A DNA stretch of 64,000 nt, from NCBI GenBank assembly GCA_013359125.1, contig JABWCR010000008.1, forward strand, positions 1-64,000, given 5' to 3'. The stretch is from Armatimonadota bacterium (GTDB lineage: Bacteria > Armatimonadota > Fimbriimonadia > Fimbriimonadales > GBS-DC). The first letter of the stretch is position 1. Each line of letters begins with the position of its first letter. Below are positions 42,581 to 51,871 of this stretch, in pieces. The position numbers were made by a program, and so were the translations under genes. The notes under the pieces were generated by a model that was not told the DNA's origin, made no database searches, and saw only the letters and a program-made list of their open reading frames with translations.

Positions 42581-43599
42581 ACGATCTGGACTTCCTTCGA
42601 GCCTCGGACTATTTCTCCGATTATCCATGCATCGTGTCCGGTCAAGCGGTCTAAAACCGACTGTGCAGCGCCGCGGTCGACGATCAGCACAAAGCCGACG
42701 CCCATATTGAACGTGCGATACATCTCGTTGTCCGGCACGTTGCCGGAGCGTTGAACAAGATCAAAAATGGGGAGAGGCGTCCATTGTCGTCGATCGATCA
42801 TGGCGCGCAGCTCTGTCGGCAGAGCCCGCGGAATGTTCTCGTACAACCCTCCGCCCGTTATGTGCGCCATCCCGTGCAGATACTCTTGACCGATATGCGG
42901 CCAGACGGCGTCGAAGTAGCTTGTATGGGGCCTTAGGAGCCATTCCCCCAGACTGATTCCGTCAACGCTATGGTCCACGGACAAACCGGCAGCGTCAAAG
43001 AGCGCTCGCCTGGCCAACGTGTAGCCATTAGTGTGCAGGCCGTTCGACGCTAGGCCGATCGCCGCATCCCCCGCTTGAACCTGCTCGGGCCTCGGCACAT
43101 GGCTCTTTTCCGCAATGCCCACTAAGCATCCCGCGATGTCGATCTCGCCCGGCACGTATATGTCGGGCATCTCCGCCGTCTCCCCGCCCAACAGTGCGAT
43201 ACCGTGCGTTCGACACGCCTTCGCCGCGCCCTCGATGACCTCCGTCAAGCATTTCGGCTCCAATCGAGCCGTGGCAAAGTAATCGAGAAAGAACAGTCCT
43301 CGCGCCCCCATCGCCAATAAATCGTTCGCCGAATGGTGAACAATATCGAAACCCAAACCCTCGAACTGGCCCATCATCCGCGCGATTCTCGTCTTGGTGC
43401 CGACTCCGTCGATCGTTGCCGCAAGCACAGGCTCCCGATAAGTAGGAAACGAGCCGGAGAAAAGTCCACCAAACGCACCCACATCGGAGACGACGCCGTC
43501 TGTGAAAGTGCTTCGGATGGTCGCCTTCGCCCGCTCCAAAGCGTCCGTAGCGGCATCGATGTCCACCCCGGCTCCCCGATAGGTCAGAGACTCGCTCAT
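42577..43599 (-). CDS. purM: Phosphoribosylformylglycinamidine cyclo-ligase (AIR synthetase)
   Basis: 340 residues from the ATG at 43599 (MSESLTYRGAGVDIDAATDA), the normal family start and length. Family motifs: Y-R-G-A-G-V-D-I-D near the N-terminus, D-G-V-G-T-K near residue 60, L-L-G-G-E-T-A-E-M-P near 140, and H-I-T-G-G-G-L-Y-E-N-I-P-R near 240. It closes the imidazole ring in de novo purine synthesis (FGAM to AIR). TATACT sits 9 bases before the start with no ribosome binding site. No other pur genes are nearby. Confidence 0.95.
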   Translation of the reverse strand: MSESLTYRGAGVDIDAATDALERAKATIRSTFTDGVVSDVGAFGGLFSGSFPTYREPVLAATIDGVGTKTRIARMMGQFEGLGFDIVHHSANDLLAMGARGLFFLDYFATARLEPKCLTEVIEGAAKACRTHGIALLGGETAEMPDIYVPGEIDIAGCLVGIAEKSHVPRPEQVQAGDAAIGLASNGLHTNGYTLARRALFDAAGLSVDHSVDGISLGEWLLRPHTSYFDAVWPHIGQEYLHGMAHITGGGLYENIPRALPTELRAMIDRRQWTPLPIFDLVQRSGNVPDNEMYRTFNMGVGFVLIVDRGAAQSVLDRLTGHDAWIIGEIVRGSKEVQIV

Positions 43600-43608
43600 T
43601 CCAAGCGG

Positions 43609-43614
43609 AGTATA
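43609..43614 (-). promoter_or_regulatory. Candidate purM -10 box (leaderless arrangement)
   Basis: TATACT on the minus strand, with 9 bases before the ATG at 43599 and no ribosome binding site. Confidence 0.45.
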
Positions 43615-43630
43615 CCTTTGGAGCAGGAAG

Positions 43631-45748
43631 TTGACCCTCCGACGGCGAATCGCCAGCATTATGCGACCATTCGTTATCTTGCTCCTCGTTTTCCTCGTAG
43701 CCAATGCTCAAGAGCGCGTAAAGTCCATGCCCGGATACGAGCGGTATATGGAAATGCGCGGCCAGATTCGCGGCTCCATTCACCTAGCCGCTTTTACGCC
43801 GACTTGGATCGATGAGGGCAAAGCGCTACAGTTCGACTTCATGGGCAAGCGGTATCGATATGACGTGGAGCAGCGCAAACGCACCGAGATTGGCGCTGCG
43901 GTCGAAGAAGCGTCGATAGAAGACGATTTTGTCCCATCATTCGGCCCAGCGCAGGCAAGGGGCCGGCAAGCCGAATCGGCCAATTCGCCAAACGGGCAAT
44001 GGACGGCTCGCTATCGCGATCGCAATCTGTTTCTATCCAAACGCCAGGGCGACGAGACGATCCAGGTTACGCATGACGGAAGCGCCGAAAAGCGCATCAA
44101 GAACGGCTCGGCCAGTTGGGTCTATGGGGAGGAGCTCTTTCAACGCACGGCCATCTGGTGGTCGCCCGACAGCAAGAAGGTCGCTTTCTATCGCTTTGAT
44201 GAAAGCAAGGTGGAAGACTACTTCCTAACGTTGGGCTTGACGGAGCGCCAGAGCCGCTTGGACATCGAGCCTTTTCCTAAACCCGGCACGGCGAACCCCG
44301 TGGCAGACATCCTGATCTATGATTTGGAGACCAAATCGACGATCACGGTGGACATCCGCGACGGCAAGCCCTTCGCCGACGACGTGGTAGGGCACTATGC
44401 CTACGCTCCAAGATGGCGCGCCAACGGCTCAGAACTGCTGATTCAGCGGATGAACCGTCTGCAAAACGTCTGGGAGTTGGTCGCGGCGGATGCGAACACC
44501 GGCAAAGCGCGCGTCGTTGTTAGGGAAGAGAACCCCGGAGGTTGGGTCGATACCACGCCGACTATTCGATGGCTGGACGACCAGCGCTTCATCTTCTCGA
44601 CCCGGCGAAACGGCTGGCGCAACTTCGACCTGTACGATCTGGACAAGGGACGGCTGAACTCGATCACGTCCAACAACTTCAATGCCGATCAGATCATACG
44701 AATCGAGGAGAAGTCAGGATGGCTCTACTACATGGCCCGGAGCGGCGAAAATCCCTACTATCTCCAATTGCATCGGGCCACCCTGGACGGCAAGGCCGAT
44801 AGGCGGCTGACCGATCCGAAATTCAATCATCGCGTGCACATCGCGCCCGATCAGAGCTGCTTTGTCGACATCGCGCAGACGCATCGAGACCCGCCCGAAG
44901 CCCGATTGGTCGGCTTTGATGGCAAACTGATCGACGTATTGGCGGTTAGCGAAACAACCCTTTTTGAGCGCAGACTGTTGCAGCGTGCTGTGCGATTTGA
45001 GTACATGGCGGCCGACGGAAAGACCCAACTGTACGGCTATGCCTCTCGTCCCTCAAACTTCGATCCGAACCGCAAATATCCTGTGGTCATCGGCGTCTAT
45101 GGCGGACCGGAAAGCCGGGATGTGAACGAGGACTTTGCCTTCCCCGATGCGCTCACCGAGTTCGGGCTTATCTATGTTCGGCTCGACACCCGCGCCTCGA
45201 ACGCGCGCGGATTGGACGCGCTCAACCAACTCTATCGCAATCTGGGCGTGGCAGAGATCGACGACATGGCCGAAGGGGTCAAAGCGCTGATCAAGCTTCC
45301 TTACGTCGATTCCCGCAAGATCGGCATTTACGGCACGTCTTACGGCGGGTATGCGGCGATCATGTGCCTGTTGCGCCATCCCGATCTTTTCACCGCCGCT
45401 TGCGGCTCGTCCCCGACGACCGATTGGAAAATGTACGACACCATCTATACCGAGCGCTACATGGGATTGCCGGACGACAATCAGAACGGCTACCTGCAGG
45501 GCAATGCCATCCAACACGCCAAAAACCTCAAAGGCCGCCTAATGATCTACTACGGCACCGCGGACAACAACGTGCATCCTTGCCATTCGCTCGGCCTGAT
45601 CGCGGCGCTAATGAGGGAGAACAAGAGCTTCGACGTGCAAGTCGGGCCGGATAGGGGCCATACGGGCCTCAATCAAATGCGCATGATGGAGTTCTTCATC
45701 GAAGCCTTTAACGACCCGTTCAGCGGCGCGAAAACGGGTGTACAATAA
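43631..45748 (+). CDS. Secreted dipeptidyl peptidase IV-like serine peptidase (S9B)
   Basis: 705 residues from a TTG at 43631 with GGAGCAGGA just upstream, giving a signal peptide with a basic n-region; ATG at 43661 is an alternative. A DPP-IV-type eight-bladed propeller region (SWVYGEELFQRTAIWWSPDSKK) is followed by the hydrolase domain with Ser in G-T-S-Y-G-G near 569, Asp in G-T-A-D-N-N near 643, and His in R-G-H-T-G near 677. Typical members release X-Pro dipeptides or other short peptides from N-termini. It is divergent from purM, 31 bases away, and may be transcribed together with the two downstream dockerin genes. Confidence 0.93.
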   Translation: MTLRRRIASIMRPFVILLLVFLVANAQERVKSMPGYERYMEMRGQIRGSIHLAAFTPTWIDEGKALQFDFMGKRYRYDVEQRKRTEIGAAVEEASIEDDFVPSFGPAQARGRQAESANSPNGQWTARYRDRNLFLSKRQGDETIQVTHDGSAEKRIKNGSASWVYGEELFQRTAIWWSPDSKKVAFYRFDESKVEDYFLTLGLTERQSRLDIEPFPKPGTANPVADILIYDLETKSTITVDIRDGKPFADDVVGHYAYAPRWRANGSELLIQRMNRLQNVWELVAADANTGKARVVVREENPGGWVDTTPTIRWLDDQRFIFSTRRNGWRNFDLYDLDKGRLNSITSNNFNADQIIRIEEKSGWLYYMARSGENPYYLQLHRATLDGKADRRLTDPKFNHRVHIAPDQSCFVDIAQTHRDPPEARLVGFDGKLIDVLAVSETTLFERRLLQRAVRFEYMAADGKTQLYGYASRPSNFDPNRKYPVVIGVYGGPESRDVNEDFAFPDALTEFGLIYVRLDTRASNARGLDALNQLYRNLGVAEIDDMAEGVKALIKLPYVDSRKIGIYGTSYGGYAAIMCLLRHPDLFTAACGSSPTTDWKMYDTIYTERYMGLPDDNQNGYLQGNAIQHAKNLKGRLMIYYGTADNNVHPCHSLGLIAALMRENKSFDVQVGPDRGHTGLNQMRMMEFFIEAFNDPFSGAKTGVQ

Positions 45749-45775
45749 CTTGGTACCCATCTAAGGAGGGCATGG

Positions 45776-46837
45776 ATGTTCTTGAGACTGCTATCGCTTG
45801 TCGCCGCCTCTTCGTTGCTGTTTGCCGCCGCGTCGGCCCAACTGCTGGGTTACGACTTCACAATCAATTCTTCTTCCAGCGGATTGACGGGCGAACTGAA
45901 CTTCTCTGCCGATACTTCCGGCACATTGATAGGGAACTGGGATCCCGACGCCAATGCGACCGGCACTCGGACCAAGCCGGGCTTGTCGGGTTCTTTCGGC
46001 GAGACAGAAAACCTTCCAGTCAACGCTTGGCTCACGTTGGGGCTGAACGACGATGTGGACACCGACGCGACGGGCCGATTCAGAATGCTGGTCGATCTCG
46101 ATTCGGGCGTTGCGATCGTGATGGGCTTTCGGGCAGACTATCTGGGCGGCCAAACGCTCTCCATTCCAGCTACGCTGACTATTCGCTATGATTCTTTCCG
46201 AACGCGCCAGCCCTCTTCCATCTTTGTCGGCGGGTTTCCCATCCCAATCCCGTTTGGCAGCGTGGACGTTACGGTAATGGAGGCGGCGCAGAATCAACCG
46301 TTGGCCTTCGGCACGGTAACTCCAGACGGTCTTGGAGGCTACGACGTTGCCGTGATCGTGCCGACCGCTTTGACCGCCGAAATGACCTTCCTGGGCAATC
46401 CATTGTCGTTGCCCGGCGTGCCGTTCGCCGTGCCGTTAGTCGGCAAGCTTGCTCCAAATGGTTCGACGGCGACGATGCAATCGCAGCAGCCCATAACCTT
46501 TGGCCAGGAGATCGAGATCGGCCAAGCGCTGCCCCAGTTACCGTTGGACATACCAACGATCCTGCCGCCCGGCAGCACGGCGCACCTGTTGTTCGACCTG
46601 ACGCTCGACCGCATCGTTGCCGGGTTCGACGGCTCGACGCAAATGAACGCAAACGGGACGTTTGTTCTGTTGGGCGATGTGAACTTGGACGGCATCGTCG
46701 ATGACAAGGACCTCGCGATGGTGTTAGAGGCTTATGCGTTGCTGGGGGGAGGCAATCCAGCGGACATTAATTTGGACGGCGTCGTGGACGACGCCGACGT
46801 AACGATTGTTTTGATGATGTTTGGGGCAGAGGGCTAA
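45776..46837 (+). CDS. Secreted protein with C-terminal type I dockerin-like domain
   Basis: 353 residues. AAGGAGGG precedes the ATG, and TACAAT at 45741-45746, within the end of the upstream gene, is a candidate -10. Signal peptide ends about Ser-Ala-Gln. The middle is a beta-rich domain of unknown type. The last 60 residues are a dockerin with two Ca-binding loops, GDVNLDGIVDDKDLAMVL and ADINLDGVVDDADVTIVL, matching D-x-N-x-D-G-x-x-D-x-x-D. No cohesin is found in the window, so the partner is unknown. Confidence 0.85.
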   Translation: MFLRLLSLVAASSLLFAAASAQLLGYDFTINSSSSGLTGELNFSADTSGTLIGNWDPDANATGTRTKPGLSGSFGETENLPVNAWLTLGLNDDVDTDATGRFRMLVDLDSGVAIVMGFRADYLGGQTLSIPATLTIRYDSFRTRQPSSIFVGGFPIPIPFGSVDVTVMEAAQNQPLAFGTVTPDGLGGYDVAVIVPTALTAEMTFLGNPLSLPGVPFAVPLVGKLAPNGSTATMQSQQPITFGQEIEIGQALPQLPLDIPTILPPGSTAHLLFDLTLDRIVAGFDGSTQMNANGTFVLLGDVNLDGIVDDKDLAMVLEAYALLGGGNPADINLDGVVDDADVTIVLMMFGAEG

Positions 46838-46866
46838 CGGGCGGCGAAAGAAAAGGAAATTACAAA

Positions 46867-49005
46867 GTGAAAAACGCCGTTTGCATGACCCTTTGCTGGC
46901 TTTGTGCCGGCTGGACGTTAGCCCAGGTCAAAACCTGGACGACCACTCAAGACTTCAACGAGGGTCTCTACTTTAACACCAACAGCACGGCAGTCCCGGG
47001 CGAGATTCGTCTCAATCGTCTGGGCACGGCGCCGGTGCCGTTTATCAACATTCCTGTGGGCGGGCCCGAACTGGCAGCTCGGGGTTGGAATCCGTCTCCC
47101 GGTCGCATCGTTCGGGTCAACACCGATACGGGCGTCGTGGCGGGCGAGTATCGCCTCACGCCCGAAGCGCTTAGCTCGGCGCCGTCGCGAGCCGTGGTGG
47201 ACAGCCAAGGCAACGTTTGGGTTACAAACCGATACGAGGCCAGCGGCACGCATTCGGTTACAAAGATCGGCGTCATCGTGGGCGGTACGCGCTACTACCG
47301 CCCTCTCCCCGGCGTCTACATCCCCCATCCATTGGGCGAGTACGTGAGGGAGCCGCTTTATACAACCGGAGTCGATCGAGACGGCGACGGATACATAAGA
47401 ACTTCAGCCGGTTTGGGCAATCTGCTGCCTTGGGTCGGGACGGCAGGCAACGACCTCGATTCAAGCGTGCCGCCCGATGCGGTCGGAACGGTGCGCCAAG
47501 CAGCGGACGAATTGATAACGGTGTTTAAGCGGCTATCCACCGGTGGAAACAGAACCCGGGCCGTCGCGATCGATGAGAACGACGACATTTGGGTCGGTAA
47601 CGACCCTGGCGGAGCCTTTCAGGTATGGAAGTTAGACGGTGATGACGGCCGTCGGCTCCAGGCAATTACGGTTGGCGGATCCTACGTCTACTCAATGTTC
47701 TATCAAGGCGGTTTTCTATGGGTGTCGCAAACGGCTGAAGGCGTACGTAGAGTGGATGTTACTACCGGTGCCGTTGTTGCGGTTTCAGGCACGAATGTGG
47801 GCGATTTGTCGACCGTTACTCCTTATGACGACAACAAACTGATCACCGCCGGAGCCCAAAACCATTCCCCGGCCGAGTGGATGATGGTCGATGCGGCGAC
47901 CGCTTCTGTGATCAGCCGAACGACGACGCCTGGAAGCACCGACATTCGAGGCGTTACGGTCGATCAATCGGGCAATGTGTGGGTTACCTCCCGCGGGCTT
48001 TGGTCAGGCGGCGACTTTCGCGTGTACAAGTACACGCCGGGCGGCCTGCTCATCAACCAGTTTTATACGGGCGACCGACCCTGCGGGCTTGGACGAGATT
48101 CGAACGGTTTGATTTGGGTTACGCATGTAGGCAACCCCGGCAACTTGAGCAATGGCAACTGGGCTACGGTCATTGACCCTGAGGCTAATGACGGCATGGG
48201 CGCCATTATCGGCTATGTGGGGCTGGGCACCGGCTCGTACAACTACAGCGACGGTACGGGCGCCACAACCTCGCAGATCGCTCGCGAGGGCGAGTGGCGG
48301 GTGGTCTACGATTCGTTCCGCCCCAATCTGAAGTGGGGCGTGATCACTTGGCTCGCTGATGTGCCCGCGCAGACATCGCTTCAGGTCTACGCCCGTGCGG
48401 CCAACACCCGATTGGGGCTGAACCAAGCCACCTTCTACCAGTATCAGCAGAGCGGGGACGATCCAGAGGGCGCTGTCGCGGGCCGTTATGTCGAGATCAG
48501 AGTGCGGCTATCGCGCGAACTCGGCACGCCCCAGGATCTGACGCCGGCTCTTCAAAGCCTGACGATCCGCTATGCAAAGGGCACGGTGAGCGGTACGGTG
48601 GGCTTGGGCAACTGGCTGTCTCTGCAGTTCCCGAACGCGAACTTTATCCTCCGCCCCGTCGAAGGGGGTTCCGATATTGCCATCAACGACATCGAACTGG
48701 GACCGTTCGGAGCCTTTGCCTTCACCACGCCCGCAAGGGGAACCTACTTCCTACTGGCGCAGTCGTCGCATTGGCTGAGACAACGGCTGACGGTGCCGAT
48801 CGTCATCACCGACGATGGATCGCACGGCAATGTGTTTGCGTTGCACAACGGGGATATCGACCGGGACAACGCGATTACAGACTCGGATCTTGCGATCATT
48901 CTGTCGACCTATGGTCTCGTAACCGACGACCTGACCGGCGACGGCCTCGTTGACGATTCGGACCTGGCCGTTGTCTTGTTCAACTTCGGCCTGATCGGGG
49001 ACTAG
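46867..49005 (+). CDS. Secreted NHL/SMP-30-like propeller with C-terminal dockerin-like domain
   Basis: 712 residues from a GTG with AAGGAAA upstream. A signal peptide (CMTLCWLCAGWTLAQ) is followed by a long propeller with repeated 'D-x-x-G-N-V-W-V-T' blades (VVDSQGNVWVTNRY; TVDQSGNVWVTSRG; RDSNGLIWVTHVG), as in NHL and SMP-30/gluconolactonase folds. A further Ig-like part leads to a dockerin with GDIDRDNAITDSDLAIIL and LTGDGLVDDSDLAVVL. It follows the other dockerin gene by 29 bases, so the two are likely co-expressed and sorted the same way. Confidence 0.85.
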   Translation: MKNAVCMTLCWLCAGWTLAQVKTWTTTQDFNEGLYFNTNSTAVPGEIRLNRLGTAPVPFINIPVGGPELAARGWNPSPGRIVRVNTDTGVVAGEYRLTPEALSSAPSRAVVDSQGNVWVTNRYEASGTHSVTKIGVIVGGTRYYRPLPGVYIPHPLGEYVREPLYTTGVDRDGDGYIRTSAGLGNLLPWVGTAGNDLDSSVPPDAVGTVRQAADELITVFKRLSTGGNRTRAVAIDENDDIWVGNDPGGAFQVWKLDGDDGRRLQAITVGGSYVYSMFYQGGFLWVSQTAEGVRRVDVTTGAVVAVSGTNVGDLSTVTPYDDNKLITAGAQNHSPAEWMMVDAATASVISRTTTPGSTDIRGVTVDQSGNVWVTSRGLWSGGDFRVYKYTPGGLLINQFYTGDRPCGLGRDSNGLIWVTHVGNPGNLSNGNWATVIDPEANDGMGAIIGYVGLGTGSYNYSDGTGATTSQIAREGEWRVVYDSFRPNLKWGVITWLADVPAQTSLQVYARAANTRLGLNQATFYQYQQSGDDPEGAVAGRYVEIRVRLSRELGTPQDLTPALQSLTIRYAKGTVSGTVGLGNWLSLQFPNANFILRPVEGGSDIAINDIELGPFGAFAFTTPARGTYFLLAQSSHWLRQRLTVPIVITDDGSHGNVFALHNGDIDRDNAITDSDLAIILSTYGLVTDDLTGDGLVDDSDLAVVLFNFGLIGD

Positions 49006-49017
49006 CCGGCAATTGGG

Positions 49018-49090
49018 GCTCGCCCGCCCGATTAGCACGTCCGGGAGGGCGAGCGTCCCCGCGAGCCAAAGACTCACGCTGGGCGGGCGA
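49018..49090. repeat. GC-rich nested inverted repeats in an intergenic region
   Basis: GCTCGCCC (49018-49025) with GGGCGAGC (49047-49054), and TCGCCCGCCC (49020-49029) with GGGCGGGCGA (49081-49090), both perfect. The two pairings compete, so two alternative structures are possible. The element lies between convergent genes. It looks like a dispersed intergenic repeat, but only one copy is in this window. No T-run follows. Confidence 0.6.
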
Positions 49091-49135
49091 CCGTCCACAA
49101 GGCGAGATTCGTACCTGATTTTGTGCTACAAATCG

Positions 49136-50857
49136 TTACAATCCCGTTCGCGCGATAAACCCCAACGCGGGCGCCCGGTTTCGTCCCTTGCCTTTCGGGT
49201 CGATGCCCGAGAGCGACAGCGCGGTCGAGTAGGCATGGCCGTGGTTGGGCACAAACGAGCGCGGGTTGGCCTTCGCGCCTTCCTTCAATTCGCCGGTCAA
49301 GGGGTCGAATGCCGGATCCATCGATCCGTCCGGCAAAAGCGGTATTGGGTTCAGCGTCTTTTCGCCCGCGCCGCCGAACTGCTTGTTGCCCGCCACAGTG
49401 CCGCCCATAAAGAAGCAACTGGTAACCGGCCAGTGCTGGCAGATGTCTTGATCGTTGATCATCTGTTGCTTCTGCTCTTCTGGCAGATTCATCTTCACAA
49501 TGTCCTTTACATCGCCGTGGATGCTGCGGCCAAACTCCGAAGTAACGAGAATCGTCGTGCAGTCCCAAAGGCTCTTGTTTGTCCCTTTGGCGGGCGTGTT
49601 CTTAAGAAGTTCGACAAAACTCTTGAGCGGATCCCACAGGTGCCGTCGCATCATCTGGGTTTGGTCGGTCTGGCCTTGCGGCTTGCCCTCCTTGTTCCAA
49701 AGATGCCCGCGATTCCGATGGCTGTCGAACAGGCGAATATCGCGCGATTCGATCCAGAACGTGCAGGAGAGGTTCTCTCGCATCAGCTCGTAGGCCATCA
49801 TGGCTTGGACGTTGGTCATGGGGGCATATTTGGTGCGCGCCTTGTTGCCGTTGACGCTGCTGTAAGTCATCAGCTCGTCTTCGGGCGCGATCTTGAACCG
49901 CTCTCGCAGGGCGTCGTCGCGGAACAGGTTGGCTATCTGAGCGCCGTCCAGCCGTCCGCCCATGTTCGAGAGGCTCTTGTAGGCGTCGAGCGCGGCGACG
50001 TAGCTTTTGACCGTTGCTACGTGGTCGTCCTTCAGTACGGCGCGATGCGATTCGTCCAAGAAATTCTGTACGGCTCTAAAGGCAGGACTGGCGGCTTCTT
50101 CGCGCATGCGCGAGAGGAATCGGCGCAGATTGGCAGGCGTGCCGCCATAGATCGTATGCGCCCAGACCGGACCGAGCGCGTGGTAGAAGCCCCTTCGCCC
50201 CGTGTATTGCGCTTCGTTCAGTTCGCCGTCCGACAGCCACCAGTGCCAGGCGATGTTTGGCAATAGGCAGCTCTGTCCGACCGCCTCGGCAAAGGCTTGG
50301 TTGATCGAGCGCTCGTCCGGCTCGCGCTCTTTGCTCAACTCCAGCCGATACTCGCCCATGTGCGACTTCAGCCGCTCGCCCGAATGGAACGTGCCCGTGC
50401 TCATGGAGGCGACGATCGACATATCTTTGAAAAGCTCCTTGCCGTCCTCGGCCAGGTAGCCGTAGCGGATCGGACCGTGCGTCTTGATGCGATAGAAATC
50501 GTCCTGGTCCCACTTCAGCACGCGATACCGCTCTTCGCTGACGTTGCTGAGGCGGTTGAGCACATGGTTGGGCGTGTTGACCGGGCTGAACATATCGTAG
50601 CTGAGCCACCCGCCTTCCAAAAACCAAACGACCAAGTAGCGGGGATCGGCATTGGCGCGGGCGGCCTGCTCGGTCATGCGGCGCGCCTTGGATGCAAGAT
50701 TGGGAACGCCAAACCGCTTAAAATAGGCGAGGAACTGGCTAGGGGTTAGGGTCGATGGCGTCGCGGCATGGGCAAAGATGGAGCGTACCGCACTGTCCGA
50801 AAGCGGATGGATGCGGCGATCAAGGCTCTCAACCGGCCCTACGCGACACGATGCCAT
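49136..50857 (-). CDS. DUF1501-like protein
   Basis: 573 residues. The overall build matches the DUF1501 group of the alkaline-phosphatase/sulfatase-like superfamily, often seen beside DUF1800 genes: V-V-W-F-L-E-G-G-W near residue 76, a helical middle with MAYELMRENLSCTFWI, D-S-H-R-N-R-G-H-L, then T-T-I-L-V-T-S-E-F-G-R-S and a late W-P-V-T-S-C-F-F-M-G-G. No clear signal peptide was seen at the chosen start, though a later start is possible. The usual DUF1800 partner is not adjacent. TATACT at 50871-50876 is a candidate -10 with 13 bases to the ATG. Confidence 0.62.
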   Translation of the reverse strand: MASCRVGPVESLDRRIHPLSDSAVRSIFAHAATPSTLTPSQFLAYFKRFGVPNLASKARRMTEQAARANADPRYLVVWFLEGGWLSYDMFSPVNTPNHVLNRLSNVSEERYRVLKWDQDDFYRIKTHGPIRYGYLAEDGKELFKDMSIVASMSTGTFHSGERLKSHMGEYRLELSKEREPDERSINQAFAEAVGQSCLLPNIAWHWWLSDGELNEAQYTGRRGFYHALGPVWAHTIYGGTPANLRRFLSRMREEAASPAFRAVQNFLDESHRAVLKDDHVATVKSYVAALDAYKSLSNMGGRLDGAQIANLFRDDALRERFKIAPEDELMTYSSVNGNKARTKYAPMTNVQAMMAYELMRENLSCTFWIESRDIRLFDSHRNRGHLWNKEGKPQGQTDQTQMMRRHLWDPLKSFVELLKNTPAKGTNKSLWDCTTILVTSEFGRSIHGDVKDIVKMNLPEEQKQQMINDQDICQHWPVTSCFFMGGTVAGNKQFGGAGEKTLNPIPLLPDGSMDPAFDPLTGELKEGAKANPRSFVPNHGHAYSTALSLSGIDPKGKGRNRAPALGFIARTGL

Positions 50858-50870
50858 GGCCTATATGAAG

Positions 50871-50876
50871 AGTATA
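50871..50876 (-). promoter_or_regulatory. Candidate -10 box of the DUF1501-like gene
   Basis: TATACT on the minus strand, 13 bases before the ATG at 50857. No clear -35. Confidence 0.35.
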
Positions 50877-50904
50877 CACCGGGTTAGGGCGCTGGGCTAC
50901 AGGT

Positions 50905-51603
50905 TTAGCGACGGTCTGGCTCTGGCCATTGCCATTGAGCGCCGGACGACAAACGTATCTTGCTGGGAGACTCGGGAGGCTCGTCCGATTCGACGTTCTT
51001 GAACCGTCTCGATCGATATTCCAGGTTCTTAAAACGTCGAGCAATTTCTCGGACTAGTTCGATCCTGCCGTTGTAGGTCAGCGCCGTAGGATTCACATGA
51101 AGGTCGCCAATTGCGGGCATTGCTAAACCCGATCGATACCCTGGCTTCAATAGTCGGTCTCTTTGCTTGGTTAAGAACGCTCGCCATTCCGAAACGCTTT
51201 TGTCTTGACGTTGGATGGAACCTAACAAGAGTTCTTCCAGTTTTAGAGCGAGCGCTTGAGCTTCCAGCGTTCGCTTCAGGTCGACAACGATCTCCTGAAT
51301 TTGAGATTCGTCCAATTCTTCTTTCTTCGCATAGAGTATTTGGCTGAGATCGTTGTTAAGAAAGATCAGCGTTAGATTGAGCGCTCGGGCCGCCATGAGG
51401 GCTTCCGCGTTGCCGGTCTTTAAGTCCCGCTCCAAGTTTGTCAGAAGCGCTGAAATGGTTTGCCCGCCCTGCACAGCTTCCGTTACGACTTTCTCGTTCG
51501 ATGCCCCCAAACTGGGCAGATGGGTGCCTTCGATCAATCTGCCTTGTGTAAAAAAAGCGGTCGAAAACAGTACGGCGCCAGCTAGAAGAATCTTCAGTCC
51601 CAT
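50905..51603 (-). CDS. Secreted helical protein of unknown function
   Basis: 232 residues with a signal peptide (GLKILLAGAVLFSTAFF). The mature protein is mostly alpha-helical, rich in Leu, Glu and Gln (ALNLTLIFLNNDLSQILYAKKEELDE; VVDLKRTLEAQALALKLEELL) and could form helical bundles or coiled coils. It has no cysteines in the helical part and no recognised motifs. The last 35 residues are polar and disordered. It lies in a minus-strand run of small exported proteins. Confidence 0.68.
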   Translation of the reverse strand: MGLKILLAGAVLFSTAFFTQGRLIEGTHLPSLGASNEKVVTEAVQGGQTISALLTNLERDLKTGNAEALMAARALNLTLIFLNNDLSQILYAKKEELDESQIQEIVVDLKRTLEAQALALKLEELLLGSIQRQDKSVSEWRAFLTKQRDRLLKPGYRSGLAMPAIGDLHVNPTALTYNGRIELVREIARRFKNLEYRSRRFKNVESDEPPESPSKIRLSSGAQWQWPEPDRR

Positions 51604-51643
51604 GGCCTCATTCTTCCATTTTGGCCATTTGTCGGTATAAACC

Positions 51644-51871
51644 TCACCTGCGCACCGAGCCGCGATAGGCCGAAACGGGCGGCCTGTTCAATTCGCAAAC
51701 TCGTTTGCAAAGCACTTTAGAGCCTGTCGAACTTTTGCACTGATTGCATGCGATGCCGCAGGCCACGCCGCCGCTGACCGAATCGTTGAAGCATTCCCAA
51801 AAATCATGCCCCGGCCCGGCCCAACTTGCGGCAGTAATCAGGCATGCCAATGCGACAATGGCGGTTTTCAT
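51644..51871 (-). CDS. Small secreted six-cysteine peptide
   Basis: 75 residues from the ATG at 51871, preceded by GGAGG. An 18-residue signal peptide (KTAIVALACLITAASWA) leaves a mature peptide of about 57 residues with six cysteines, enough for three disulfides, and a basic C-terminus. The start overlaps the stop of the upstream gene by 4 bases (ATGA). DsbD in the same window would support disulfide isomerisation in the periplasm. I do not recognise the family; roles such as an inhibitor, toxin or structural peptide are guesses. Confidence 0.65.
   Translation of the reverse strand: MKTAIVALACLITAASWAGPGHDFWECFNDSVSGGVACGIACNQCKSSTGSKVLCKRVCELNRPPVSAYRGSVRR

Noticed and set aside
49013-50266. 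Plus-strand frame of 417 codons
   Set aside because: Antisense to the DUF1501-like gene; it starts within the GC-rich repeat and shows only shadow composition.
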